From positions 106,797,933 to 106,861,932 of the forward strand of contig OZ035960.1 of the NCBI GenBank assembly GCA_964034945.1: a stretch of 64,000 nt of DNA. The letters run 5' to 3'. Shown in pieces: positions 1 through 13,109 of the stretch. The DNA is from Chrysopilus asiliformis (lineage: Eukaryota; Arthropoda; Insecta; Diptera; Rhagionidae). Both the position numbers and the translations under genes were made by a program. The notes below the pieces were generated by a model. That model saw nothing but the letters and a program-made list of their open reading frames with translations, searched no databases and was not told where the DNA came from. The first letter of the stretch is position 1. Each line of letters begins with the position of its first letter.

Positions 1-17
1 TTAGATTTATGAAGAAT

Positions 18-290
18 TCAATTGACAGATTCAGAGCAAGCTCTGTCAAAGAGTAGAACAATCTGTCTGTCTGTTCGTCTGTCTGTCCGTTTGTCTGTCC
101 GTTTGTCTGTCCGTCTGTATGCCCGTCTGTCTGTTCTTCTGTTCGTGAATACCAAAACTTTCGAAAATATTGAGTTAGAGGCTTGAAATTTTGTATTAAT
201 AATACACCCGTTTATGACAGGGGCGGCGGGGTGGGGTCTGCGGTAGTATGACGGCGGGTACCCAACTTCATACAAAAAATCGTGCAAAAT
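18..290 (+). repeat. (CTGTC)n-associated repeat, truncated copy
   Basis: Carries a CTGTC/CCGTC tract at 61-140, then ATACCAAAACTTTCGAAAAT and GTTAGAGGCTTGAAATTTTG, the same order as at 1941-2310. Reading frames over it only encode RTDRR-type simple repeats. Confidence 0.65.
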
Positions 291-1024
291 TATGAAAAAG
301 CGAACGGCCAAATATTAGCATGACTTATTTTATGGACAGCTGCCTGGTACCAAATTCACTTCGATTTTTAAAGCAAATAAATGGTAGCCAGAACAGAAAT
401 CGCGAAAAAATAATCATTAAAATCAGTCCGGCAGTACTCTATTATTAAGGATGTATTTTTTTTATCTATGTAATAAAAATGCTAGCAAGGTGGTGTGATT
501 TGAAATGCTAATTCCAATGGTAAAACGAAACACATATCCATAATAATAGTTGTAGTAACCATTACTATGGGGTGACCAACTATTAAAATGAATAAGAATT
601 ATCGATAACTTTACAATTTGTTAAAGTTTGATCCCAAAATTCTTAATTTAGCTTTTTACTATAATCTAGGCTAACTAAACAAATCGCATAATTACTCTTA
701 TTTTATCCGAATTTAGTTTCAAGTAAGCAAAGTCTCAACTAATTTTCTCGTAATAAGAATTAATTGAAATTACATATCTTGTGGCCACATTGAATAATAT
801 AACATCGCCATTATTCGCCATAAAAGAAATCCCTTTCAATGGCATAACTGAAGCATTTTTGCTCATTACTTGGCCATTATGTGCGTCCTTGAATGGGTGA
901 ATAAGTGGATAAATGAACAGATAAGAGGACATGGGTTCAAACACTTAAAATGGATGTTTTTTTTTCTTTTTGGAGCCTTTGGATGAGGTGTCGGTCGATG
1001 ATGATAGTGTATGACCATACTTAC
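291..1024. other. no supported gene
   Basis: AT-rich sequence. A TACGTCAC-family end lies near 320. The minus-strand frame at 735-944 is of unknown significance and is mentioned with the possible exon at 1025-1202. Confidence 0.5.
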
Positions 1025-1202
1025 CATTTGTGAATCTCTTCGACACTAGATATGAAACTGTCGGGCACTTCGATCGTTTCGGGATGATGAAGGAACGGAT
1101 GCGGTAATGATGTCATGTTGATGATAGGCGATATACTCCTTCTGGTCCAGCTTATATCTTTCCAGATGAAACTCAAACTGGATACTGGTAGCTCGTTTTG
1201 TC
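1025..1202 (-). CDS. possible orphan exon, family unknown
   Basis: On the minus strand, acceptor-like ATAAGCAG precedes 1202 and a perfect donor AAATG|GTAAGT follows 1025. Between them one frame is fully open and reads plausibly (LPHPFLHHPETIEVPDSFIS, then SVEEIHKW). A second frame is also open for most of the length (SIQFEFHLERYKLDQKEYIA). I cannot choose between them or name a family. A candidate downstream acceptor lies at about 902 (CACCCATTCAAG), before the minus-strand open frame at 735-944. Confidence 0.25.
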
Positions 1203-1940
1203 CTGCTTATCGGCGTGAAGTAAATTTTAGGTTATGTCATTCGGTAGCGCACACGCACACATTCAAAAAAGGACACGAAAATCTTAGATAATTTTGTTAA
1301 GTGAAAATATATAAGTTTATCTTGAGCACAAGTTTCATTCATTCATAAATTCTTACTTTTTTTGTTGGTGTCGCTCTTTATTGTTGGATAATATATGTTT
1401 GAGGTTACAAGAGGGTTGAATTATTATGTCGTTAACTTAACATTTTTTTTTACTTTTCAATTTACTCAGGTTGTTATTATTATGTGAGTGGGTGTTTTGT
1501 GTGTGTGGTTATATGTTTTCTTCCCGTCTCGTTCAATGTGCAGTCTATGTGGAAGTACTTGAGGAAAAAATTCGTATGGCGTACAATTTTATCTTCTTAT
1601 CCGTAATTGCATTTTATTCTCTCAAACTATACTATTATTTTCTCGAATAATAAATTCGTCAGAAGATGGTAACAAGAAATCCTTCTCTTAATGGCGTTTC
1701 TAGGTTAAGATAATTATCTGCGAAAAGAAAAAAATGTCGTCAATTTTTAAAAATTAATCCATATCAAAGGCGGAATTAGTCTTAAAAACAATAAAAAAAG
1801 TCGCTGAATAAAGTCTTAATAGAAACAGACCATTTATGTTAATATTGGGTATTTTCTGGTAAAAAGGGTATTTTTAGATTTAATATACCGTTTGTAACGC
1901 ATCGAACCAATCGTCGGACACAAAAATTAACTACACCAGG

Positions 1941-2960
1941 GTGTTTGGAATGACAAAAGATTTTGATTTCCTCATGTCCGTCCGTCTGTCTATCTGTCTG
2001 TCCGTCTGTCTATCTGTCTGTCCGTCTGTTTATCTGTCTGTTCGTCTGTCTATCTGTCTGTCCGTCTGTTTATCTGTCTGTCCGTTTGTCTGCCGAAAAA
2101 ACAATCTTTTACAGGTAAATTTCTTAAAAATCGGTCGAGTCCGTTCGTTTGTCTATCTGTCTGTCTGTCTGTGCGTCAGTCCGTTTGACCGTCTGTCTGT
2201 CTGGCTGTCTGTCCGTCCGTCAACCCGTCTGTATGTGTGTCCGTGCACACCATAACTTTCGAAAGGATAGAGCTAGAGACTTGAAATTTTGTGTAGTTGC
2301 ATCTTGAACTGACTAAATCGGACCATTCTTTCATACAAACGAAACAGTTTTTTACCACTTTCTCGAAAACGGTGAAACGTATTAAAAAATTTATATAGGT
2401 AAAATGTGTTTAGAATATGGTTTTACATAACATCCCTATATACAAAATCCAGTTGGACCACTCATTCCCGCCATACAAATGAAATATTTCTTTCTATTTT
2501 CTCAAAAAACGGTGCATAGTATCGAAAAATTTATAAAGAAATGTGTTTAAAATATGATTTTACATAACCGTTCCATACTTCAAAATCCAATAAGACCCAT
2601 CGTTCCCCCCTCCTCTCACACAAATGAATTTTCCGGAAAATCTATTCTGGGGTTTTTGGTGTCGCTGACTTCGATTTTGGCATCAAAAAGTTCGTAACGA
2701 TAACGTGATTACCCTTTTCCTCTAATTTTTCGGTTAAAAATCTCATTTGGGTTTTTTTTAGATCGCTGAATCCGATTCTGATGTTAAGAAATCTTTAAGG
2801 ATAACAGAAGGTCCTGTTTGAATAAGGTGGTTATCCTGTTTCTCAAATTTTTCGGGAAAAATGTCATCTGGGGGTTTTCGGGACCGGCGAATCCGATTTC
2901 AATGTGAAATCTGATAAAATCTTTAGCCACAAATCAAATTTTCCGAAAAAAATTATCTAG
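1941..2960 (+). repeat. (CTGTC/CCGTC)n tract plus degenerate tandem monomers
   Basis: After GGAATGACAAAAGATTTTGA comes a CTGTCYGTC microsatellite (about 1977-2235), then GAGCTAGAGACTTGAAATTTTG. About three roughly 130-150-bp monomers follow, each with 'GGACCA(C/T)TC...TACAAA(C/T)GAAA...CGGTG'. From about 2640, roughly 125-bp monomers follow with 'GGGTTTTTGG..CGCTGA.TCCGATTT..GGATAACGTGATTA'. The reverse-oriented relative is at 52690-53380, which ends with the same GACAAAAGATTTTGATTTCC word. Confidence 0.7.
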
Positions 2961-4679
2961 AAACTGAATATGATTGCACAACAATCTGTGAAATTGCACT
3001 TTTCATTTATGCCAGCATAAAACTACTTAAGCAATCTACCCTAAATATTCTAAAGCGGCCCTAAAAACAGAAAGCACACAGTAATAAATAACATCAGTTA
3101 ATGAGAACTTTTCATGATGTCATTTCGGTATGCCCACATGATTAATGTAATTAAAAATTAGTGAAAAACGAGAGAACGACGTGAAAAGAAACAATTTTCG
3201 TTGAAATATTTTATATAAACATTGAAACAAAAAAAATCCGTACTTGAAACAAGTCTATTTAAAATATGACTTCAGTGCAAAGAGAAATTTCTACTTGAAG
3301 ATTTTTTTAACACCTCACCGCGGGCAGTCGTGCTCGTTTAAAGCGTACATCAACAGAGTGGATAAAAAAAAATTTGATTTGTTTTTATACGGGGTCGTAG
3401 GAGCGGCCGGATGGGGGTTAACACCTTTTCTGGTAATATGCTTCTATAGCTGGCGATGGTATTTAATTCAGAGTTGGTTCACAAAAAAAAACCTGACACA
3501 GACCACTAATATTTGAGAATCTCATTATGAGTTTGGTGACCAACATAAAATAAAACCGAGAAGCCAACAAGACCTCAAACCGCACATAAAAACCTCCCCC
3601 ATCCATTAAAATGCAAATTTCATCCAAAAAGGTGGTAATTCTGTGAAGATGTGGCGAATTTTAGGAACAGGATTTGCGTTTGCTGAAAATATTCAAGTAA
3701 AAGGAAATGAAACAAGTTTGGTTGGAGCCTTCAGGGGTAATTATGTGGTCAGTTTGGTCACAAAAACAGAAATCCTTCCCATTGAATCCTCGAAATTTAT
3801 CGATGCATAATTACTGTAGAACAATTTAAAAAAAAAACTGTTACTGACATCCAGTTAATGGATTCTGAAAGATTCTGAAAGATAATTTTGAGGTGAAAAA
3901 TATTGTCGAACAATGTATATGCCTATGTTGTCAAATTTTTTTAGTAATAAAACTTGAAATTTTTCCAAGGATCTATCATTCAAAAATGTATAGAGATTTT
4001 TCCCGTAGAAGGTTGATCTTTATCTTATTTTAATCATTTCAAACATATTATCAAAAATATTTCCTTCAAAAAGGACTAAAATAATAATAAAAATGTCCTT
4101 TTTTCAACTTTACCGCCTCATAATCAATCTAGACAAAAATCAAACCATTTTACGTAATAATCTTCTGAGGGGAAATTGTACACTGAAAGAAATGGATTAA
4201 AGGTTTTAAGCCTGCTGCAGGACTATTTTAGTAAGTACTGGTAAGTTCCCTTACATTAGATGTCTGTTTACCTACCGATGGCATCTGTCAACTTGCTGTA
4301 AGTTAAGGGGGGAAACATTTATTTGGAGCAAGTGAAGTTAACCTGTGATATTAGAATGCATTTGCCTGATGCAAAGGTTGCGGCGACGCGACGAAAGAGA
4401 TTGTCAATTTAAGTATGCGTATAAGAGGTGTATACTTTTCTCAGGACAGGTAAACATTACAATTGCACAAGGTAAACTAAAGAATTTGACAAAAAAACAA
4501 CCTGCCACAGGTAAAATATGTTTACTTGTAGCCAAAGTAAGTTTAAAGATGTTTAGTTTAACTGGAAAGAGAAGGAGTAATATTTTTACTGTATACTTGC
4601 AGCAAATGTACAGTTCATTCAACGAAGGAAAATTTTCCCATTATTTCCGGGAAAAATGATTTTAAGGAGTGTTAGGGGC

Positions 4680-5345
4680 CGCTGATAATGAAACTGATGT
4701 TCAAAATTCCATATTTTCAAAATTCCATATTTACAAAATTCCATATTCTCAAAAGTCCATATTTTCAAAATTATCTGTAAGGATAATGCAAATACCGTTA
4801 TTCAATATTTGTTTCAAAATTTTAAAATAAAAGTTTTGAAAGTAAGGCCTTTTACAGTTTTAAAAGTAGGGCCTTTCATAGCTTTAAAAAGGCCGCAGAG
4901 ACAATTCTTGCCACAAAAAAACTGAAGACAGCATGTTCGTGTTATCCTTGCAGGTCCTTGGGACAAAAATATCGAAATTTTAATATCAGATTCGTGATTA
5001 GCCCCCCAATGTAATTTTTCCCGAAAAAAATGGGAAAAAGGATATTCGCATTATCCTTAAAGGGCCTTGGGACCAAACTAACGAAATTTGAATATCAGAT
5101 TCGTGATCAGTGGTTCCAAAAACCTCCCAATGTAATTTTTCAAAAAAAAAAATGGGAGAAAGGATATTTGCGTTATCTATACAGGATCTAAATGAATTTT
5201 GGCACATTTGAAAACTGTCCCCGAAAACCTAAAGTTTATAAATATCTTCAAAATCGGTCGAGCCGTTTTCAAAACAAAGGGGGTGTGCCTGAGAGGTACA
5301 CGTTGTGATTTTACGTGGTAAAAAAAGCTCGTGCCCTTTGGACCC
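4680..5345 (+). repeat. roughly 125-bp monomer repeat, second branch
   Basis: Monomers with 'GGATAT(T/-)CGC(A/G)TTATCCTTA(A/C)AGG' and 'ATATCAGATTCGTGAT(T/C)AG', then CAAAATCGGTCGAGCCGTTT and 'GAGAGGTACACGTTGTGATTTTACGTGGTAAAAA.AGCTCGTG'. The same tail occurs at 34,900-34,985. A run of CCATATTTTCAAAATT repeats lies at 4708-4770. Confidence 0.6.
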
Positions 5346-7359
5346 AACTAAAACTTAAAATTTTGCGAAAAAGGCCTTAGCGGTTTTCCGGCGCGAAAGG
5401 GTTAAACGAAGATTGGAAAGAATTTTCTTTATAAGAAACGGTCTATATGAAAAACGTTTTCATAAATCGCAACCAAATAAATGAAAATATCTAAAGAAAA
5501 TCCGAAGAAAGTAAACAATTTTCACAACGGAACATTAAAAACGTTCGTCCAAACTGTTCTTCAATTTGCATAACCCTTTTTATTTGCATTCCATGACGAT
5601 TCGTACAAAAAGTGAAAATCATTTGCAACTGACTAAATCTTAAAATCTGAAATAGAAATAAAAGGTTCACTTTAAGTGATTATTTTTCCTGTCAACAGAT
5701 TTATTTTCCCTGCTGCCGGGCGGTTTAATCGAAAAACCATAAAATCTAATTGGCAATTGAATAAAGCCGCAACAGCACGCCATGCCGGCAATAAAAGCAT
5801 TAGAAAAAAACTGTAAGCAACAGGAAAAATGCTAGGAAAATACAAATACATTGACAAACATAAACGAAAGCTCCTAAAAGTGTATAAAAATACACGAAAA
5901 TTGACCCAAAGTTGAATAATGGCAATGTTTTTGAGAGCTAAATGCGGATTTCGACAATGAGGCGAAATACGAAGCCGCCAAAGCACTAATTCTATTATTT
6001 CGAGTTAAATAATTACAAGTTCAAGGGTGTTTGCCCATGAAATCTTGACAATTGTACACCCATAATAGCGGACTCCATTCTCCACATTATCCAGCCGAAC
6101 TCAGCTGGGCCGATCCCATCGTTCGCACTTCACAGGTCAATTTTCCCATAAAAGAACCATCAGGTGGGTGTCAACGGAAAATGCCGGGTCGGACAGACCC
6201 TCACCAATACCAGTACCCACTTGAGTGCTGTGAAAGAATATCCGGAACTTGGAAGGTCGTCCTATAGAATCACATTGTTCTGACTGGATCTTACACTTGT
6301 GTCCCTCATGAGCCCACACCCGGGCGAATATCCTGTTGGGTTGCTGCCGTTGCTATTTGGGTGGGAGCCTGGGGATACCGAAAAATTCTCTCAAGCCGCT
6401 GAATCAACATAAAGATTGTAATTTCTTTTTATTTCATTTGCTACTGGTTAAGTGGGTACATACTTTTCCTTTCTGTCGGTTTCACCTACATACTACCTCG
6501 ATAGGTGCTTATCATGAAATCTCCGAGATTCAGATATATTTGGATGTTATCTACAATATTTAGTGATCGTAATTAAGAGAAAAGCATCCAATTAGGATTT
6601 CTTTTTTTTCTGAGTTTCTGTGATTATATTCGTTGGAGGATAATTTCGCTGTGTCAGGAAAAATTACAGCGCAGTATTTTCGGTTTGCCTTGCGTGAGAA
6701 AATCGATACTTTCTTTAAAAATATTTTAGTCTTGGTTAATAAGATGAATAATCATGGATAAGCGCGACCATTTGTGTTGAACCTAATGGTAAATATGCGC
6801 TAAAAAATATAGGAGAAAAGTAGAAAAACTAAGAAAGGGACCCGGTTTGAAAAGTCTTCTGTGGTTGGTCATTAAAACTATGCGAGACCTAATCAGAAAG
6901 GAGACTCAGTCACGAGGGAAACTCAATCACGAGAGAGACCCAAGCTAAATGAAGAAAACCCCGGATCGAAATACATTTGGTAGTTTAGGAGATAGTAGGA
7001 GAGTCGTTGAAGGGTTGGGTAGCGGGTAGATTTTAGTGGGGGAAAGATTTTCGCCGGGGCTGACATCCCTAACGGTGAAAACCTGATCGGTATTTCTGTT
7101 GAATTGCAAAAGATTGCAGGAGAGGGGTTTTAAGAGTGAGGAGCCAATAGATTTTAAGTGGCGACATCTATAATGAAGAAACCCGGGTCGAACTTCATGC
7201 AGTAGTTTCGCAAATGGCAGGAGCGGGGGTTTACGGGAACGGAGTAGAATTGAATTTAGTTGGTAAACATTTTCCCTGATGAACGATCTGCCCAATAGTG
7301 AAAACCGCATCAAAATCCATTCAGTAATTCAGGAGATAGCTGGAGAAGGGGTTAGAGGG

Positions 7360-7640
7360 TAGAAGAATATTTACAGGTCGCAAAGACTTTCAATAATTTT
7401 GGAGTATATGTGTAAATTTTCAGCTAATTCGGTGCAGTGGTTTACGTGTCATTCTGTTGAATAACTTAAAAACAGGTTTGTGGTGGGGATAAATGATGGG
7501 TGACTGGGGACTGTAACAAAATAATACATAGCCTATAACCTTACCAGAGGTCTAAGCAACATATAGGAAAAAACTGCGTCAAAATCGGTCGACTGGTTTT
7601 CGAGCCAAGTCCGGACATACAGACAGACAGAAAGACAGAC
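7360..7640 (+). repeat. 3' tail of a dispersed repeat ending in (ACAG)n
   Basis: Reads ACTGCGTCAAAATCGGTCGA, TGGTTTTCGAGCCAAGTCCG and GACATACAGACAGACAGAAA. This is the arrangement seen at the 3' side of other dispersed repeats here and, from general knowledge, in some insect non-LTR elements. No reverse-transcriptase reading was found. Confidence 0.4.
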
Positions 7641-9402
7641 GTTGCCTTTTATATATTGATATCTTTATCTGACCTTTTTCGCTTAATGATTGGACAGATT
7701 TTGCTTCCATATGAAATAGCCGATGGAGCGATATATAAATCTGTGCCTGCTTGAATTTTTAAGACATCATTAAATGCTACCCTACTCCATATATTAAAGT
7801 CTTGTTTGGATTAACCAATCCCAAAAACCTTGAGAAACTCCACATAATATGTATTTCATTTCCGCTCATGTCAGGAAAAAAAAGACAACGTAAGACGGTT
7901 TTATTTCCGATATTACACATCAGAATTATGATATTTTGTTAATGTAAGCGAAAAACGCCGTCTCATCGTCTTTTAATTGACTCGAAATAAATGATGTGAA
8001 AAAATACAGAAAAATGAAACTATAATCAAACTATGCAAAAAAGTGGCGAAAATGTGAAGTCGTCAGTTTGTCGATTGATGATTTGCGGAATTCAATTTGA
8101 CAGCAAAGTCATTGTCCAAATGGAGTTAAAGGGTTAAATCAATATGAAGACCGTCTTATCAATAATTCATTTTTTTCAGTGAACCAAAAAAAAATAACTC
8201 ACAAACATTGCAAAGTGGATTTAAATCCACTTGACCACGTGAAAAAAAAAATAATTTTACGTTCAAGTGCGAAAAATGCAACTCACGACAAAACCGAGTG
8301 AAATTCAAAATACTTTTAATAACTTTGATCAATCGATTTCGATTTGACTTCAAAATTGTTGTCTGAATTGGTGGGGTTTCTTTGTTTACGCGTAATTATC
8401 GTCGTTTAGGTTCACATTTTTTTAGATTTGAAATGCAGCGAATGCGATTAATAGCGCTAGCCCCCGATAGTCGGGGGCCTCAAAAGTTCAAGATTTTAGT
8501 TAGCATATCGATGAATATTTTGTTTTCATTTCGCTCGCACTGCACTGGCACTGGTTGGATTAGTTTTAAGGTTAAAAGGGCTCCGCATTTCCTCAGCTTA
8601 CCCTCTGATAAATAGTTTAATGATAATTCCATAAATAATTTAATTTATGTTGCCATTAATTTTAAATTGTGTGCCATATTCTGCAGTTCGCATATGAAAT
8701 TCATATTGATTGCATGATAATCCGGCAATACGGAAGAAACTGATAAATAGCAGAATTTTATTTATTTTTTCGTTAATTTATATTTATTTATTGTTAGCTA
8801 TAGATAGGATGACCATATGTGTTTTGTATTAATCTGTGAGAAGATAAGCGGTAGGAGATTGGCAAAAGGTCAAAGGGAACCACACATTTTAAATACAAAA
8901 AAAAATCAGATTAACAATATCATCTTATAAGGGCTGTCACAGCATAGGGTGTTCGCACAACCATGTCGAATTGTGACGAGGGTGGAAGGGGGTGGTCAGA
9001 TCAGGTGTGATCTATGGTATATTTGAACAGAATTCAACTCTAATGGTTAAACTTTACATCTGCAGTATCGTTACTACATATGGAAAATTACAACAAATCA
9101 ATGGGAGCGTTTAGACCGAGCTAACTTGGCACTACCAATTTGGCGGTACTAAGCTAGAAGTTTGTATCTCGTCGACTGTCAATTTTTAGAGTTTATGTAC
9201 AATTTTTGCAATCGATTGCATGAGAAGAGCTCAAATGATTAGAAAAAGCAGAAAAAAAAAATCCACAGGGCCGAAAAGAAAGTCTAAAGTAAAGAATTTA
9301 ACTTACAAATAAGGTAATTTTGTAACTAAAGGGTCTTTCAACAAGGACATTTTTTATTTTTAAGGTTTACATTTTTTATTTTTAAGGTTTTTTTTTAGGT
9401 TT

Positions 9403-9693
9403 GCATGCCACACAGTTGGTGAAACAATTGATCTATTGAAGGAGAAGTTCGGTAATCGTGTAATCTCTAGAAATGGTCCGGTCGAATGGCCACCTCGCTC
9501 ATGCGATTTAACGCCGTTGGATTTCTTTTTATGGGGTTACGTTAAGTCGTTGGTTTATGCCAACAAGCCAACAACGTTAGAGGAGCTCAGGAACAATATC
9601 GAACGCGAAATTGCCAACGTTCCGGCCAATATGTGTGGAAGAGTGGTGGAAAATTGGCTCCAAAGAATCAACGACATCGAATTTCATACTTAA
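9403..9693 (+). pseudogene. mariner-type transposase, C-terminal fragment
   Basis: Reading from GCA at 9403 gives ACHTVGETIDLLKEKFGNRV and onward to a stop at 9691-9693. The segment VEWPPRSCDLTPLDFFLWGY is the hallmark block of mariner/Tc1-superfamily DDE transposases; the last catalytic Asp is in the SCDLTPLD part. The fragment continues VKSLVYANKPTTLEELRNNI and ends at ENWLQRINDIEFHT. The N-terminal helix-turn-helix and the first two catalytic residues are missing, replaced by T-rich repeats, so it cannot be active. The upstream AGGGTCTTTCAACAAGGACA at about 9328 may be a terminal-repeat remnant. Confidence 0.85.
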
Positions 9694-12199
9694 ATGTAAC
9701 ATGTCCACTACACCTGGAATAAATTTCAGCCCGATATCTCAATTATTCTGTGTTCTATTTAAATACAAAATTTGGATGTTATATTTATATTTATATAACA
9801 GCCTACACTGATAAAATAAGGTATCAAGAGTGAGCGACTTGCGCCGCAGGCGAAAATTTAAAACGATAATAGTAAAAAGCAATAATAGTACTATAGGTTG
9901 CCCTAAAATATAGGGTACCTCCAATTTTTAAACACATAAGCTGTTCCCCCAAGAAATTCTAAATGTCATCGAGGGATTACTTTATTTGTAGTGTGAGGTA
10001 TTCGAGTTGTGATTCTTACATACAGGAAATTATTGTTTACGACAGATTTCATTTTAAAATTCAAGCTCAATTGGGCTTGAAATAACAAATTCGTTAAGCT
10101 AAATTATTTAATTAGATTTTAACGATCATCATCTTCCTTGAAAGCATCCAAATTATTTTTTAACAACCAAAAAATGAAGATAACCAAGCAAGAAACAAAA
10201 CGAATGGAACTTACTCATAAATTATGCTTTCATTACAAAATTATCAAATAGTAAAAAACTTTCTTGCAACGCAACAAAGTCATAAACAAACATCAAATGA
10301 TCGTGGCGGCGTGGCAGACAGCACGGCAGGTACTTTTTACTATCTTTAAGAAAAATCTGAGGTGTGATCGTTAGCAGGAAATTATCTGAGATTATCTAAG
10401 TGAGATCGAATGCTTTTTATTTTATTGGAAAATCAACTGTTTAATAAATCATGCGTTAAAAGTGATTGATTTGTTATGTCTCGTAAACATCAACGAACAG
10501 TTGACGATCTGTTCGCGGGCAGCTCGTATTTTTTAGAATTTTTGTTCGAACCGCATGGACATACCTATCTCAGATCAACCCATGCAGCTCCTTACGCCTT
10601 ACTTTTCTTGCTGGAGGTTTAATTTTTAAATTTCCCACGAGACAGGTTGACACATTTTTACTTTTCCTTAGGTAGGTGAACGCGCGCCTAGTACAGGCTA
10701 AATTTTCCTACATAAAGCCAATAATGCCGTACGCAAGTCGACGATTTGTTTTTCCCAAATGTGTGGCATCTATCCGTACCATCACCAAAGTGAATCTTCC
10801 GAAATCTGAAAAAAAATCCAGATTTTTTTCTAAACGCAGTACAAACTCCGGACGAATTTTGTCCCAAAAATTTGAACTTTGAGGCTTTTGTCGTTAATAG
10901 GTTAACGTTCAGGTGATTTTTAATACTTATTCAAAACAAACAGATTTTTTTCCAATCAGAAACTAACCATAAATTTGGATAATTGGCAAATATCGTTTAC
11001 AAAATTTCCAGTGACTTTTTTTTTCTTCCAAAAATTACTTCCAAATTCAATCCAGGTATGTATTAAACTAATGTATTTAGAAAGTTTATAGGTTTTATAC
11101 TCTCACAATATAATCGCAGTTAATTATCTCAGAGAAAAACAACTTTATCCATTCAGCGCCAGCATATATGAATTTAAATATTTTTCGATAAAAAGTCGAT
11201 CTTTAATAATCACAAAAAGGTGCGACAGCAAAAACTTTAGCGATTAACACAACATGAATGAAAATCAACACAACACGCACATTTTTTTTTATAATTTCTG
11301 TGATTTATTTAAATCAAAAATTTTCTTTTTTAACTCGCTTCCATAAAACTTACAAACACTTTGTTATTTCTGTTAAAAATTCAAAAGTAGCATCCTTAGC
11401 AGGACAAGCATAAAGAACATGGTAACACTAGTAGATCTTGTTTGAACTCTGGCGCAAATTTTTAAACACTGATGAAACGTAATAAACTAATAAACGATAG
11501 TTTTATGATATCTAAAATTTCAGTTGAGTTAAATTAAATATTTTTAAGCTAAAACAATAACTCTGGCGTTTTTACTTTCGAAAAACCGTTAGATTGTCTT
11601 TAGCGATCGTTTCAAGCTAATAGCAAAAGGTAAACCGCTCGACTGACACACTGAATTCAAACTGAAGCCCGAGTTAGAGCTAAAGAGTTTTCATGGAGGC
11701 TCGCTCGCCGATCAATCCGTCAGGTTTATGCTTCAATAGTGGCTCGGGAACCTGCCCGTGGAGATGTATGTATTACAGAGTCCATCAACCTATTGTGCGC
11801 GTAGCTTTCTATTACTTCCGGCTTTTGCTTTGAAGTGAGATATTTTCATTAAGCGTAATCTCCATACAGCCGACTTCCTTATTTGATGGAAAAAATCAGA
11901 AAACCAGAAGTGACTGAGTAAAAGCAGCCACAACCTACCTACCATATTTTGGGAAGTTATGTACTTCTAATTTTCATTTTATAGGAAAATAGTTACTGTA
12001 CCAAATTGTATCTTAAGACTTTAACATAAGACCAAGCTGTCTTTGCATATATTTTTAACAGATGAAAAAATCGGCTTTATGAAAATTACGCTTTACTTTC
12101 ACTTTTTATTGATACACGAGCTGATATTGTTTTCACATCCATCCATATATTATAGAAAATTTTAATGGGTTAATCGTATTATTTTCTACAAAATTAGGT
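9694..12199. other. no supported gene
   Basis: AT-rich intergenic DNA with only short, biased open frames. A moderately GC-richer patch lies at 11,630-11,830. Confidence 0.45.
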
Positions 12200-12486
12200 C
12201 TACACTCAGAAAAATGGAGGCTAACTCGACGACCTACATACGGCGTAATTGGCCTCGGGCAGGCGCGCGTTCGCCTGCATGAGGGAAAGTAAAACTTGTG
12301 TTGACCTGTGATCGGAGAAATTCTGACTGCTAACCAGCAGGTGAAGTAGGGCCTTGGGAGCTGCACGAGTTGACCTCAGATAGGCATTTCGAGGATGTAA
12401 TGTCATGTAATGGAAACCTCTGTAAGCCAGCTAGCGGTCAGAGTTAACCTGACAAAAAGTTGACCTGGACATTTTTCTGACTGTAG
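12200..12486. mobile_element. 287-bp inverted-repeat element
   Basis: The left CTACACTCAGAAAAATG and right CATTTTTCTGACTGTAG are inverted repeats with one mismatch. The body is richer in G and C than its flanks and repeats the words TTGACCT and GTTAACCTGAC. No coding sequence. Confidence 0.55.
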
Positions 12487-13052
12487 TGTAGAAAGATTAC
12501 ACGCACTTGCCTTTTTTTTGAACGTAGGTTAAAAAGGTCCCGCAACCCTGACCTAGTCGGTAGTAAAATAGTCTTAACCAGAAGCCTCTGAGCGTGAACT
12601 ATGTATGCGATCAGCCGATTTCAGTTTACAAACTAATATTACATTATGATCATAACTTTTCGGAGGGAGAAGAGCTCGAAAAATATAAACGCGAGCTATA
12701 AATCGCTAAAAGTCAAGAGTTGAGTAATTTTTCTTGAAAAATTTCTGCACTCGACCAAAGATTTTTTCTACTGGACGATATATCGTAAAAACTGTAGGCT
12801 TCGCGTGTTTTCAGTTTTTTTTTTGCATTCGGCTTGACCAGGCAGTTGGAAGTTCACAGCAAGATTTACTGGTTTTCGTGGTTCGCATGAATATTTTTAT
12901 GTGCATATCATGCGATTGTCATAAATTGCAAATTATAGGGGAGCATCAGTATTATTAATTTTTATAATACATTGTATTTTTTTAAAATAGAAACATTAAA
13001 TTTGTTTTGAATTTATTTGTATTGTGTGTTATTGAAATAACCTCGCTTTTTA

Positions 13053-13109
13053 AATTCTAGTTCTCGAGATGAAATTCTAGTTCTCGAGATGAAATATTAG
13101 TTCTCGAGT
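13053..13109 (+). repeat. 20-bp tandem repeat, three units
   Basis: AATTCTAGTTCTCGAGATGA repeated at 13053 and 13073, with a variant third unit (ATATTAGTTCTCGAGTAT). Each unit holds an XhoI-like CTCGAG palindrome. Confidence 0.9.

Larger units (their letters stand above)
2961..9402. other. largely featureless repeat-derived intergenic DNA
   Basis: Apart from the repeats at 4680-5345 and 7360-7640 I see no gene. 4190-4660 repeats GTAAACTTA/GTAAGT-like words. 6050-6400 is somewhat GC-richer and has short open frames on both strands, probably a decayed element. A small perfect hairpin CCCCCGATAGTCGGGGG lies at 8461-8477. Confidence 0.4.

Noticed and set aside
18..311. RTDRR-repeat protein on the minus strand
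   Set aside because: Translation of a (GACA)n microsatellite inside a dispersed repeat; similar frames at 1941-2358 and 36849-37100 are the same artefact.
3244..3516. 90-codon ORF with a Trp-rich hydrophobic segment
   Set aside because: No start context and no family resemblance, and surrounded by AT-rich noncoding DNA; not enough to call a gene.
6137..6319. minus-strand 60-codon ORF in a GC-richer patch
   Set aside because: Readable but without any recognisable domain; the opposite strand is also open, so coding cannot be argued.
8461..8477. GC hairpin CCCCCGATAGTCGGGGG as a terminator or RNA gene
   Set aside because: A single short hairpin with no T-run logic in a eukaryote and no surrounding structure; reported only as a note.
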